DNA of 64,000 bases from Centroberyx gerrardi (taxonomy: Eukaryota > Chordata > Actinopteri > Beryciformes > Berycidae): positions 1,443,783 to 1,507,782 of the forward strand of contig NC_136006.1 in NCBI RefSeq assembly GCF_048128805.1, read 5' to 3'. Positions 23,000 to 34,429 of the stretch are shown in pieces. The stretch's first letter is position 1; every line of letters starts with the position of its first letter. A program made the position numbers and the translations under genes. A model generated the notes under the pieces. The model worked only from the letters and a program-made list of their open reading frames with translations. It had not been told where the DNA came from and made no database searches.

Positions 23000-25900
23000 T
23001 TAAAAGTCCCATATTGTGTAATTGTGGGATTTCCCTTGATTATAAAGGAGTTGGATGGTTTATCTAAACATGGTGAAAGTATCAAAACGCACGGTCGCCA
23101 ACTAAATCCACACAATCCATATTAGAAAAGCGAGCCTCTAAACGAGCCGTTTGGACTTCCGTAACTTTGTGGCGTCACAAAGGTTCGCTCATTATCATTT
23201 TTGTGAGAAATAATAGACTAACAAAGTGTTTTTTTCAAAGCGGTTGAGCGGGTGTCATTGTTTATTACCGGAGAGTTTTCCCTACCTCTTGCTCTTGAGC
23301 TCAAAGCAGAATTATCAGTGCTCATCATTGCATTGTATCGGCCACCAAGATATTCATCGCTGTTTCTGCAGGAATTCTCAGAGCTGATCTCACTTGGTAT
23401 CACTAGATATGATAGATTAATCCTGAATGGAGACCTGAATATTCATATCAACAAAAAGAATGACTCCAAAGCTATGGAGCTTGTGAATTTACTGGACAGC
23501 TTTGAACTTACCCAACATGCAAATGAAGCCACTCATCAGCATGGTAACATTCTAGACTTGGTATTAACAACAGGGTTAAACACTGACAATGTTTCAGTAT
23601 TAGAATTACCTATTTCTGACCATCACTGTGTGTTTTTTGATGCCAGCCTAATCTTAACAAAGACTAAAAGGGATTTTTTGGTTCAAAAGAGATTCCTAGA
23701 TAGCAAGGCTGAAGCAAAGTTCTCTAATGTTATGAAATCATTTGAGTCATACAGAATTGACTGCTCTTTAAATGAGATGGTTGAAAATTTCAACAATACC
23801 TTCAATACCGTCATCTGCTTTAAATACTGTTGCTCCACTAAAGGTTAAAAAGAGGTCGACTGACAGAATCTCCCCATGGTTAAACAATAACAGTGTTAAT
23901 GAGATTAAGAGAATCTGTCGAGCAGCTGAAAGAAAATGGAGGAAAACCAGGCTCACAGTTCACTGTAATAAATACAAAGAAGCCATGACTGTCTATAACA
24001 AAGCAATACGTCTAGCAAGAAAGGATTACTTTTCTAAGATTATTACAGAGAATGCTGGAAACTCTAGAATATTGACCAGCTACTCAACACTGCCCCCACC
24101 CGTCCGCAGTCCTCTGCATCAAATTGTGAAGAACTTGCATTGTTCTTCAATAACAAAATAACTTCAATTAGAACCAGCATTGCTGCTGATGTAAACACAG
24201 ATAACCTCAGCAAACCCTGTAAAGAAGATGTAACCATGGGAAAATTCACTTGTATTACATTAACTGAGCTTTGCAAGACTGTCACAGAGTGTAACTCCTC
24301 CTCCTCATGTATTGACCCTGTACCTACAGCATTTTTTAAGCGGGTGTTCGATAGTGTTTCAAGTCATGTCCTGAAGATTATAAATACATCCCTTCAAACA
24401 GGCATCTTCCCAGATGCATTCAAAACAGCTGTTGTAAAACCCTTACTAAAGAAACCCAACCTAGATGGTAATGCACTGACGAGCTATAGGCCGATATCCA
24501 ACCTTCCATTCATTAGTAAGATACTTGAAAAGGTAGTTTCAGTGCAAATAAACTCCTTTCTTAAAGAAAATAATATGCTGGAGGAATTTCAATCAGGCTT
24601 TAGAACATACCACAGCACTGAAACTGCTCTTACTAAAATAATCAGCGACCTCAGACTAAATTCTGATGAAAATAAGGCCTCGATTCTTGTCCTCTTGGAC
24701 CTAAGTGCAGCGTTTGATACGATTGACCATGATATCTTAATCAATCGTCTTGAAAAGTTGGTTGGTCTTTCTGACTGTGTGTTAAACTGGTTCAAAACAT
24801 ACATCAAAGGGATAAAGTTTTACGTCAGTCTTGGAGATCATGTGTCTGAGAAACATGACATCTGTTTTGGGGTTGCACAAGGGAGCTGCCTTGGTCCATT
24901 ATTATTCTCACTATACATGCTGCCACTTGGTGACATCATTAGAGAGCACGATGCATGTTTCCATAGTTATGCGGATGACACGCAACTGTACATCTCTGCT
25001 GAACCAAATGATGCTGCAGCTATAAACTCCATTACTACTTGTCTTTTGGCAATAAATAAATGGATGAGCAAAATTTTTTAAAAGTTAAATGAGGACAAAA
25101 CTGAAATCCTACTAGTCGGCCCTAAAACAAAAAGAGAAATGCTGTTTAATAATCTGGGAACATTGACTCCCTGGATTAAATCTGAGGTTACAAGTCTTGG
25201 TGTTATCCTAGATTCAGATCTAAGCTTCAAGTCCCACATTAACAAGGTGACGAAAACACCATTTTTCCACCTTAGAAACATAGGTAAAGTACGGCCATTT
25301 ATAAATCAAAAAGATGCTGAAAAACTGATTCATGCCTTTATTTCAAGCGGACTCAATTACTGTAACGCACTTTTTACCGGTCTCCCGAAAAAAAACACTG
25401 AGAGACTTCAGCTCATTCAAAACTCTGCAGCTCGGCTATTAACCAGAACGAAGAGGAGAGAGCACATTAGTCCAGCTTTAGCTGCTCTACACTGGCTTCC
25501 TGTAACATTTAGAATTGATTTTAAGGTCCTCCTCCTTATATACAAAGCCCTTATTGGGCTAGGACCAAGCTACATTGCTAACTCCCTTGTTCACTACCTG
25601 CCTTCAAGAACACTGCGATCATCTGCTGCTGCTTTATTGGAGGTTTCCAGCAACAGCCAAAAGAAAATCGGGGATGCGGCCTTTGTCAATTACGCCCCAA
25701 ATCTATGGAACACACTACCTATAGATATCAGGGAAGCCAGCTCGCTAAATATTTTTAAAAGAAAGCTAAAAACTTATCTCTTCACTTTAGCCTTTAACTA
25801 GCTATGACTTTTCCTTAAACTTTTTTTTTTTTTCTTTGCACTTATGCACTGCTGCACTTCTTTTAAAATGTTGTATTTTACTTGATTTTATGCATCCTAT

Positions 25901-26462
25901 GTACTCTATTTTTTAACTTTATTTTTTATTATTATTATTCAGTGGGTTTTATTTTCCATCTTATGTTATGCATTCCTCATATTTTTACTATTATTATTCA
26001 GTGGGTTTTATTTTTCATCTTATGTTATGCTCATTCTATGTCTATTTTCATGTGAAGATGTATTTTATGTATTCTATTCTCCTCTTTATCTTATTTTCAC
26101 TATCATTATCAAGTTTTATGTGAAGCACTTTGTGCATGTGATTTCTTTGTTGTAAAGCACTTTGAGCTGCATTTCTTGTATGAAAGGTGCTACACAAATA
26201 AAGTTTATTATTATTATTATTATTACCTGTAGCTGCCGGGCCGCGGTGTCTCATGTTTCACTCACTTCACAGTTAGCCAATCAGAACAGAGGGGTCGTTA
26301 ATATTAATGAGCCTTAAAGACACAGCAACAGAAACAGCCTGTTCTTGGCAAGGTAAAAATGGATTGAGAGTGTTTTTGGTACATGACACCACACAAACAG
26401 CTTTGAATGGATCTCAAGACATAAAATAAAACACTGGAAAGTGTAGAATATGGGACCTTTAA
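23000..26462. mobile_element. TTAA-flanked DNA transposon split by an L2 LINE
   Basis: TTAA at 23000-23003 is followed by AAGTCCCATATT, and AATATGGGACCT is followed by TTAA at 26459-26462. The 12-base ends are inverted with one mismatch. The remaining left part (about 23004-23225) and right part (about 26226-26458) together are about 450 bp, with the L2 LINE between them. TTAA duplication is typical of piggyBac and Kolobok elements. No transposase is present. Confidence 0.7.
23226..26225 (+). pseudogene. L2-type LINE, 5'-truncated, nearly full 3' half
   Basis: The reading frame shows the end of an AP endonuclease domain (ALYRPP, LILNGDLNIHIN, ISDHHCVFFD; 23252-23848) and then a reverse transcriptase. 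RT motifs are VVKPLLKKPNLD, SYRPISNLPFISK, DLSAAFDTIDHDIL, AQGSCLGPLLFSLY and the catalytic SYADDTQLYIS (24140-25081), followed by a C-terminal region with LHWLPV (to 25801). The 3' UTR ends AAGCACTTTGAGCTGC...ACAAATAAAGTTT plus (ATT)n at 26200-26225, typical of L2. Defects are a frame change between about 23800 and 24150 that later restores, and a stop at 25079-25081. It is otherwise well preserved. Confidence 0.82.
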
Positions 26463-27047
26463 AAGATCAATGTGTACTATTTCTGAAGCATAATATGACT
26501 AGTAAATATCAGCTGGCTTTGCTCAATGGTAGTGAATGAAACAAAGAGAACAGTTCACGGTCCATCGCTGCAGAGATTTCTGTATTCAAACACAGGAGCA
26601 GGTTAGTCTGTGTTGTTGGAGACTGTTGGAGATTGTCTTAGCCCTCCTGGGTGTGTATTGGAGAGCAGCATGCTCTACAAACAATAAAGCTTTACAGTGA
26701 AGTAAATCACAAAACCTTTCACACAATCAATTTTCATGATGGTAAAAGCCATGAAAATAAGGCCCAGGCAGAAAATCTACAGAATTATCCTTTAAGGTGA
26801 ATGCCAACATGAGCAATGAAAGGATAGCAGGGTATATTCTAGATTTGACACTGACAATGTCCAGCAGAGGTAGACACAGATTGTCTGATAAACATCTTGT
26901 TTTTTAAAGATTTATATCAAGTACAGAATATATGAAAAAAGAAAAAACATGTTTTGGAGCATGTTTTTTTTTGTTTTGTTTTTGTGCAGACTTCTGGCAT
27001 TTTCTCCTTGACAGAAGGGCTCCTTTAAATCCCTCCACAGCCTCTCT
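26463..27047. other. TAAR C downstream flank, no gene recognised
   Basis: Non-coding. The final 160 bases (about 26890-27047) share words with the flank of TAAR E (tcaaatacagaata, ttgtgcagacttctgg, ttttctcctgaacagaa) and not with the flank of A, B and D; this is called 3' flank class b here. Confidence 0.55.
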
Positions 27048-28419
27048 TTACAGTATGTTGGCCTGACAGGAGTCAGACTGCAGTATCTGAAGTGTAACAA
27101 TCAGTTTAATAGATTTTCTAAACCAGGGGTAGAAAAAGGCATAGATCACAGGGTTTAAACAAGAGTTAACATAGACCAGAGAGACCAGAAAGATCTCAGA
27201 AGAAGCACTGGCCATGTTGTCCTGGGCTGTGAGAGTGACACAGTAATATGGACAGAAACACATTAGAAACACAGCAATGACAATACCAAGAGTCCTGGCT
27301 GCTTTCCTCTCAGATTTCTTAGCAGTTACAGTCACTGAACGCTGGAGTGTGACAGCCACAATGTGGGATCGCATGGCACGAGCCTGAGACACAGCCACCA
27401 CAAATACTCTCATATACAGAACTATGATGACAGTTATGGGAACAATAAAGGTGAAAACAAGCTCAACAGCTCCTGCAATGTAGTTAATGACAACCACACA
27501 CTCTCCAATACAGGAATTATACCCGCCTGGTTGTCCCAGGAAATCCTTTTGAATCAGACTGCTATAGAAAAAAGAACAGACCCAACACAGACAAACACAT
27601 ATTTTAACTCTTCTCTGAGTGATTTTGGTGGGGTAACACAGAGGGTCACAAATAGCCACATAGCGGTCGACTGATATGAGCACCATGTTTCCTACTGAGG
27701 CAGAGATGATGATAAAGACAGCGAAGAAGGACAAAGCACACATGAGGTCACCCAGTAACCAGCAGGACCCCACAAGGAGGATTTCAACTGGCATCAGGAG
27801 GCCTGTGAGGAAGTCTGAGACAGCCAGGGAGAGGAGGAGGAGGTTGGTGGGGGTGTGGAGCTGCCTGGAGAGAAAAAGGAGCATTATAGCAGATATGAAG
27901 TATCATTAAATACAAAGAAGCATTATTTAGCAATCTGACTGTTCTCATCAAAGGCCAAGATATAACAGTATCTTTGTTCTAGTCCATGAGCAATTTCTTT
28001 TTGTAAAAGTGTATAAAAAGAGCAAGCATTATATTCATTAATATTTGTAGTATCAGTAGTATATCTCATCACAAGATATAGCAGATATCAAGCATTATGA
28101 AAATACAAAAGCATTATTTAGCAACTTCTCTCTTCCCATCAATGGCCAAGATGTGACAGTACCTCTATTCTAGTCTTTGAGCCATTTGTTTTTATAAGTC
28201 TACCAGTTCTATAAAGATTTGTATATGCCAAATCAATGGCCACCTAAAGTGGGAGATGGAGATGATGACCAGCAGGTTGAGAGCCACAGTGAGCAGAGAG
28301 ATGGAGGACAGCAGAATGTAGAGGAGCATGGCCTCAGAGTGAGGACGCATCTGCTTCCTGCAGGAAGTGTTGAGGAGCTGTGGAAAGCAGAGTTCACCTC
28401 CTTCCAGGGTCTCCATCAT
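27048..28419 (-). CDS. TAAR C: trace amine-associated receptor with Glu at 5.42
   Basis: Exon 1 is 28419-28244 and exon 2 is 27864-27048; the product is 330 residues. The phase-2 intron is 379 bp, longer than in the other copies because of an internal duplication. It has V108 at 3.32, CFCP in TM6 and NSCLNPVIYAFFYPWF in TM7. TM5 reads AGAVELVFTFIVP, so the residue at 5.42 is Glu193 where every other copy has Asp. It is the most divergent intact copy: loop 2 has QKDFLGQPGGYNSC, loop 3 has TAQDNMASASSEIF, and the tail ends SDSCQANIL. The stop codon is TAA rather than TAG. All expected receptor landmarks are present. Confidence 0.92.
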
Positions 28420-28843
28420 CAGAGAGAGAGGAGGAGAGGAGAAGCTGCTGAGGTCTGGCAGCTTTCTGACCAAAGCTCTCTATCATACAGATGATTTATC
28501 TCTCTTTTCGCCTTTTTGCCCCCCCGCCCTCCCTCTCTTTTTCTGATGTCCCTCCCTTCCTCTGCATCATCCTTTTCATCATCATCACTCTCTGCTGTCC
28601 TTTCTCTTGTCTTCCTCTGTCTTCTTCCCCCTTGTCTCCTTTCCTCTCTCCTCCTTCCTTCCTCCCTCCTTACCCATCTGTTGGCTGTCTTATTTCACCC
28701 ACCCCTCCCATCACACTTCTCTAGCTCCTCCATTTTTCAGTCTTCCACCTGGTCACCTCTGTTTTCAGTTTCAGAGACTGATGTCCCTCCTCTTCACCTT
28801 CATCACCTTTAACACCTTCAACACCTTCAATACTCCCTTTGCT

Positions 28844-28846
<3 letters not shown>
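28420..28846 (-). promoter_or_regulatory. TAAR C 5' flank, class I (putative promoter region)
   Basis: Nearly identical to the region upstream of TAAR A (7003-7421), including the tandem text acaccttcaacaccttcaa just before the CT tract. This shows that the two genes share their upstream ancestry. The regulatory role is inferred. Confidence 0.35.
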
Positions 28847-28883
<37 letters not shown>

Positions 28884-28989
28884 TCTCTCTCTCTTCGCTT
28901 TATTGGCATGAAAGTCTACAAACAATGTTGCCAAAGCATCAACATAAATATCAATTTTATATTATATTCCCTGCCCTGTGTATCAGCCT

Positions 28990-29031
<42 letters not shown>

Positions 29032-29044
29032 CTGTGTGTGTGTG
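28847..29044. repeat. (CT)n and (TG)n microsatellites of unit 2
   Basis: A CT run at 28847-28893 (with one CACT interruption) and a TG run at 28992-29044, separated by LINE 3' UTR sequence. Both are shorter than the unit 1 alleles at 7422-7476 and 7575-7644. Confidence 0.9.
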
Positions 29045-30410
29045 TCAGTGCCTCGACAGAGGATCTGGGTTGCTGTGTATTCAGCTCCTGTACCCTGACC
29101 CTCCACTGCAGAGTGAGTATCAATAAACTATGTGAAGGAATGAATGTATGTTTAGCAACTAGGGTTACACACATTTGATATACAATACAGAGTATATTGG
29201 TCACTCACTGTTCCTCAGGTTGTGACAAGTTGCTACAAACTGTGCAGCCAGGTCTGCTGTATTTCCTTCTGCTAGTACAATTTGTAGCTTCGATTGATCA
29301 TCAAGCTCTTGGAAGTGGGGGACTTGGGAGCTGAACCTGTTTAAGTAGATATCTCTGGCTGAGTTACATTTTTCACATTGTAGGAGAAAGTGCATCTCTG
29401 TCTCAACCTCACCTGTCGAACAGTGACCACATATTCTGTTTTGTTTGGTTGCCAATATTTCTTATGTCGATTGCCAGTAAAGAGATGCTAATTCATATTC
29501 TCTGTTTATAGGGCTAGATAACATTCTAATTTCCTTTGACTTTTGGTTTCTTTTTTCCAATGTTCCAAATAGGTCTCTTTGCATTGTTTTATAATTTGGT
29601 TTACACAAATTGGTGTTTGTAAAGCAGTGTTGGTCTGAGCCTGGTCAAGGCATGACTTGAGGGGGAGTGGTTAGTCTCAGTATCTTCTCTTTTCTGGATT
29701 CAGCTCTTGGGTTTGGAGGGCTTTGGAGTGGAGGCTGTCTGGGGAACTGGATTTAAGTTGATTAGAAAATCTTAGTGCATCTGCATAGAGCAGGAATTTG
29801 ATTTCATGGCCCGGGGCCATGTTTAGGTCCAGCTGCATTGCAAATTCATTTATATAGATATTGAATAGCATTGGACTCAGATTGCAGTCCTGGCGGACAC
29901 TTCTCCTCTGGGCAAAGAACTCAGTGTGTTTGTCTCCAATCTTCACACTGTATCTACTTTTCATATACTTTACATACATTTAATAAGGTGGTATACTTTG
30001 CCACCTATACCACATTGAAGAAGTCAGTAATAGAGGCCTTCGTGCCAAATTGAATCAAAGGCTTTTCTAAAACCAATAAAGCAAGCAAATATTTTGTCTT
30101 TTTTTTTGGCGTACATGTTTTTGAATGAGCATGTGAAGGGTATAAATATGGTCGGTGGTACGATGTTTGGGGAAACAGACAATTTGATTTTTACTAAGAA
30201 TATTCAAGGAGATTTGAAATTCTAGTGTTTATAATAATGCAGTAGCTTTCCCAGACAATTGCTGACACAGATTCTGCAGTAGTTATTGGGGTCCAGTTTG
30301 TACCCACAATTAAAGATGGGGCAAATAAGGCCTTGGCACCAGATGTCAGGAAAACAGCCTGAACTCAGTATAATGTTGAGCAGTTTGAGCACTGCATCCT
30401 GCATGTTGGG
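28895..30410 (-). pseudogene. L1/Tx1-type LINE relic (unit 2 copy)
   Basis: Same relic as 7480-9027, but longer at its 5' side. The block QDAVLKLLNIILSSGCFPDI...KLDPNNY (30404-30222) is the start of the RT domain and is missing from unit 1. It lacks about 335 bases present in unit 1 (8370-8706), so FLLYAD runs straight into LRFSNQLKSSSPD and the catalytic YADD is broken. The zinc-knuckle-like C-terminal block is at 29455-29201. Confidence 0.75.
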
Positions 30411-30900
30411 TGTGCAGTTTTTTTCATTCCTTATGTTGTCTGGACCAGCTGTCTAACTTCCCATCTGCAAACAGTCTTGTCACTGTCTTGGATGAGACCA
30501 ATGACTGTTGTCTCATCTGCAAACTTCAGTTTAACAGAGGGGTCCTTGGAGGTGCAGTCATTTGTATACAGGTAGAAGAGCAGTGGGGAGAGCACGGATC
30601 CCTGGGGGGCACCAGTGCTGATTGTCAGGGTGCCGGATGTGAGTTTCCCCAGCCTCACCGGCCTTCTCCTACCTGTCAGAAAGTTGGTGATCCACTGACA
30701 GATGGAGGCAGCCACAAAGAGTTGAAGGAGTTTAGTGTGCAGCAGTTCCGGGATGATTGTGTTAAACGCTGAGCTGAAGTCCAAAAACAAGAGCCTAGTG
30801 TAGGACCCTGGGGAGTCAAAATGTTGGAGGATGTAGTGTAGGCCCATATTGATTGCATCATCCACAGACCTAATGGCTCAATAGGAAAACTGCACTCTCC
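30411..30900 (-). pseudogene. LINE reverse-transcriptase fragment (separate family)
   Basis: The minus strand reads DDAINMGLHYILQHFDSPGS, FLDFSSAFNTIIPELL, ISTGAPQGSVLSPLLFYLYT and KLKFADETTVIGL. These are consecutive RT palm motifs of a fish non-LTR element different from the neighbouring L1/Tx1 and R2-like relics. The catalytic motif is FADE instead of FADD, and both ends are missing, so it is inactive. The clade is not assigned. Confidence 0.75.
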
Positions 30901-30924
30901 TCCAACTGGGACTTGAGTTGAGTG

Positions 30925-31730
30925 ACTTCTCCGGGTTATCAAATGGTCACCCTCCTTCATCGATGCTTTGTCAATTAGCCCATGACATCTCGGGGGGGCT
31001 CGACGGCAGACCCAGCGTCCTGGGACTACCCCCTCCGTCCACCACTTAACTCAAGTCACCACATTGGCTTTGCCACTGCTCGCCTGTCTTCACCCAGATC
31101 CACCGGGATGCTGCTTCCCCCTACTTGCTGATGTCAGCTATAAGCTTCCTCCTAGCTGAGCCTTTGACCCCAAGCAGCGCCAGGGTTTTCCAGAGTGATT
31201 GCCCTGTGAAGCCCCTGCAGCCGACTTCAACCGACAGATTCCAGGCCTTCCACCCCTTCTGCTGGCCCTCGAAGATGAGGGACTGATATTTCTTGAGCTT
31301 CCGCTCGTGTGCCTCCTCTATCCTCTCTTCCCAGGGCACTGTCAGCTCGAGAAGGACCACCTGCTTGGTACCTCTGGACCAGAGGACAATGTCTGGTCTG
31401 AGGCTTGTGTGGGTTATCTCCTCTGGGAATTTGAGCTGCTTCTTGAGGTCTGCCCGCATCTTCCAGTCGCCTGCCGTGGCCAGGAAACCTTTGTTCCTCG
31501 TCTCCATTGCAACACTCTCCCCTGGCCTGAGAAAGTGAATGAAATGGGGGCCATTAGAAAGTTGTTTCCCGCTTGTTCCAATCCCGTGGCCAACTTGGTC
31601 AAAATCAGGTTGTGTCGCCACCAGAACTTTCTATCCGCCAGACTTGATTGGCAAGAGGAAAGAATGTGCAATCATTTGGCTTCAGAACAGATTATGCTGC
31701 ATGAGCCGTTTGGAGTAAGTTTATAGTCAT
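30925..31730 (-). pseudogene. R2/NeSL-like 3' end (unit 2 copy)
   Basis: Endonuclease fragment with the CCHC remnant (HILSSC, about 31671), RPDIVLWS, LLELTVPWEER and KLKKYQSL, then the shared 3' UTR down to 30925. Its distal part resembles 9040-9300 and its proximal part resembles 13150-13392. Unit 2 thus has one 3' end where unit 1 has two with a longer element between them. The frame is open over 166 codons (31621-31121). Confidence 0.7.
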
Positions 31731-32944
31731 TTGTTGCCCTTTTTAAAACTGTAAAAAAATGCCAGTTCGCTTCAACTGTTTTGGAGAAGGCTGACATGGA
31801 GCTGCACTAGCTAACTCGCTGTGTGTTAAGTGGACATACAAACTTCACTGGTGTTTTGACTGACATGAGGGTGAGTAAATAATGACAAAATGTTTCCTTT
31901 TGGGTGAACTTCTCCTTTACAATATGACACAGATTCTGCTAGCCTGAGTTTGTCAGGCAGGCTGTTCCAGAACAGGGGCTCCAACTGCAAAAGCCCAGTC
32001 ACCTTTAGTTTTAAGCCAGACAGGAGTAGATGGAGTTACAGTAATCCAAGCATAATGAAATAAAGGCAAAGATTTATTTTCCGGGATCAGCAGAGGAGAG
32101 CCAGGATCTGATTTTAGAGATGTTTTTAGCTGGAGAGAAAATGAACAACCCTCTTTACCTGTTTAGCTCTGAATCAAATACTACTCCCAAAATGTATAGC
32201 CTTGGGTTTAATGATACACAGAAAAGTAAAGATGCTGGTTGCGCTCAGATGAAGATCAAGATTTGTTTCCTCTGTCAAGAGACTCGGGGCTACTCAAAAA
32301 ACATTTCCGGATAAAGCCCCGGTGCGACATGTTTATCGGTTAAATTACCTATGCCACCAACTTCACATACCACAGGTGACCTACTGTTAAGGTTTGCAGG
32401 ACAGAAGAAGATGTAGATTTCTGTAAATTGACGACAAAGAGTGTGGCTCTGTGTGAGATCCAATATGACATTATCAGTGTATGAGACTGAATGTGGCATT
32501 TAGCCCATAGGCTAGAGGCCATCTTTTAGTCAGAGATGCCCTCTAGAGGCCATCTCATGAAGCGACATGTCTGACTGACTGACTGACTGACTGACTGACT
32601 GACTGAATGCATGACCTGAATTTGCATTATGATACCCTTGGCTGCGCCATGGGAAAAATGGGAAAATAATTCTGCACACTGCAAATAAAAGGGTGATCAG
32701 TACCAGTGAGCCCAATTTTCTAAGCAATTGAGCAGAATGATCATCATTGTCAAAGGCAGCTCCAAGGTTTAACAGAATTGAAATATTTCAAAAATGTTAT
32801 TGGACTTAATGAAAGAAAATAGCAGCAGTGAACTAAGCCTGGAAGTGTCCAGGGAAAGAAGATTCTGAAACAAGGGAGCTGAGTGGACCCAGATGCAGAG
32901 AAGAGGCTGGAGACAGTAGTAAGTAAACTTAAAGAAGTCTTTAC
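31731..32944. other. Spacer at the end of unit 2, no gene recognised
   Basis: Copy of 13393-14479 with indels, including a CTGA tract (about 32569-32604). It has two short extra pieces relative to unit 1 (about 32197-32290 and about 32485-32530). No recognisable gene. Confidence 0.65.
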
Positions 32945-33568
32945 TGGCAGAGTCTTAGGCACAGTTCAAAAAGCTTGGTCTAGTGGTCTTAATACAAAGT
33001 GTGCTAGAAAATCAAGACAGAGCAACTAAAGAAAAACATCACAGCAGCAGCAGCAGCAGCAGTAACTCAAGATTCTATGCCATCCACTAGCTTGTCTGAC
33101 TCTCCCTAAACTCACCAGTAATTTTACCACTTGCTGGTCCCATGAGAGCCCTGAGACCCCAGATTTCTTGTAAAGGTACAAAATCAGTGGGACACCGAAA
33201 CCCTCTTAGACTGAGGTATTATGGTCACCCTCATAAGACCTGAATTCACCCCTAAGCCAGAAACCCCCATCCAGGTCTCTGGTCCTGCTTCCTGCATCTG
33301 CAGACCACACAAGGAACATTCATTCAACAGTCAGTGTGGTAGATAAACTGACGGCCTTAGTGTTGGTAGGGCAGGACTGTCCCATCTTCCATCACCTCTG
33401 GGCTCCCAGAGATATCTGCCACCAACACCGCAAATAGACTCCTCAGAACAAAAGTCAGAGATACCCGGCATGGACCCGGACTCACAAGAAAAGGAAGAAC
33501 AGACCAGCATCCCCCACGGACAGCACATGGTTATCAATCAATCAATCAATCAATCAATCAATTAATAT

Positions 33569-33750
33569 GCAACAGGTGCAGCAGGCCCAAGCCAAGATAT
33601 ACAACCAGGGAGCCAAAGTCTGTGAATTTCAACTCAGAAAACTTGTCATAGTCCTGATCCCCACCTCAAATTCCTAGCTAAGTGGCAGGGCCCCTATGAG
33701 ATTCTGGAATGAGGGCGGTGCATTTGCCAGGTCTGGACAACCTAGTGGAT
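33569..33750 (+). pseudogene. Ty3/Gypsy integrase C-terminal relic (copy 3)
   Basis: Unit 3 counterpart of 619-800, with the same interrupted QAQAKIYNQGAKVCEF reading. Confidence 0.5.
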
Positions 33751-33967
33751 GGCCCAAGAGCATTGGAGTGGAGACTCGACCCCAGGGTGGTCAGTGAGAT
33801 TTGACGCCACTTCGGGAAGATAGAGCCCCAACCTGTTTGCCTCCAGGGAGTCGAATCAGTGATCTCTGTTCTTCTCTCTGGAGAGAGATGACCCTCCATT
33901 GCTCTGTGCTTCTCCCACCTTCAGCCTCCTTCCACTGTTCCTTCAGAGAGTGCGGATAGAAGATGTG

Positions 33968-34413
33968 AGATTTATCCTCATGGCTTTGAGCTGGCCCCAG
34001 ATGGTGTGGTTCTTGGAAATCCCACCTCTTCTGGATGGAACATTTGGGAACTCCTGGCCTAACGGGACCTGCTCTTGCAGGCACATTCCAGAAGTTATTC
34101 CACCCCTTTCCTCAGGCGCTCAAGATCTGGGCTTGGCTGATGGTGATTACAGCCTGATTTCCCAATTTCCTCAATGGTATCCAGAGGAGCATGGCCTGTA
34201 GCAGGGGGTCTCTAATCCCAGTTTGGGATGAGACCAGGATCCTGGACTCTTGTGTCCCCTTTGAGCCCCTCGAGTCAGTGGATGTGAAGGGGCTGGCACT
34301 TAAGGTAGTCACCTTGGTGGCAGTAACATTGGCCAGAAGGGTGGGTGAGCTGCAAGTCCAGTCAGTCTGTGGGGTCTCTAGGCAGATTCCCACCATATGG
34401 CATAAGGGTCCTA
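33968..34413 (+). pseudogene. DIRS-type tyrosine-recombinase relic (copy 3)
   Basis: Unit 3 counterpart of 15500-15945, with the same PFEPLESVDVKGLALKVVTL block continuing ARRVGELQVQSV in frame. The neighbouring block carries the same old frameshifts, so the relic predates the unit duplication. Confidence 0.62.
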
Positions 34414-34429
34414 TGATGGAATGAGTCCT

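Larger units (their letters stand above)
14480..32944. repeat. Tandem segmental duplication unit 2 (two TAARs)
   Basis: An 18.5-kb unit whose left part (14480 to about 20040) copies 1 to about 6830 and whose right part (about 28420-32944) copies about 7000-14479. Between them lies a block absent from unit 1 (about 20100-27000) with TAAR B's upstream region, DNA transposons, an L2 LINE and TAAR C's downstream region. It is therefore two gene modules, where unit 1 has one. Confidence 0.88.
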
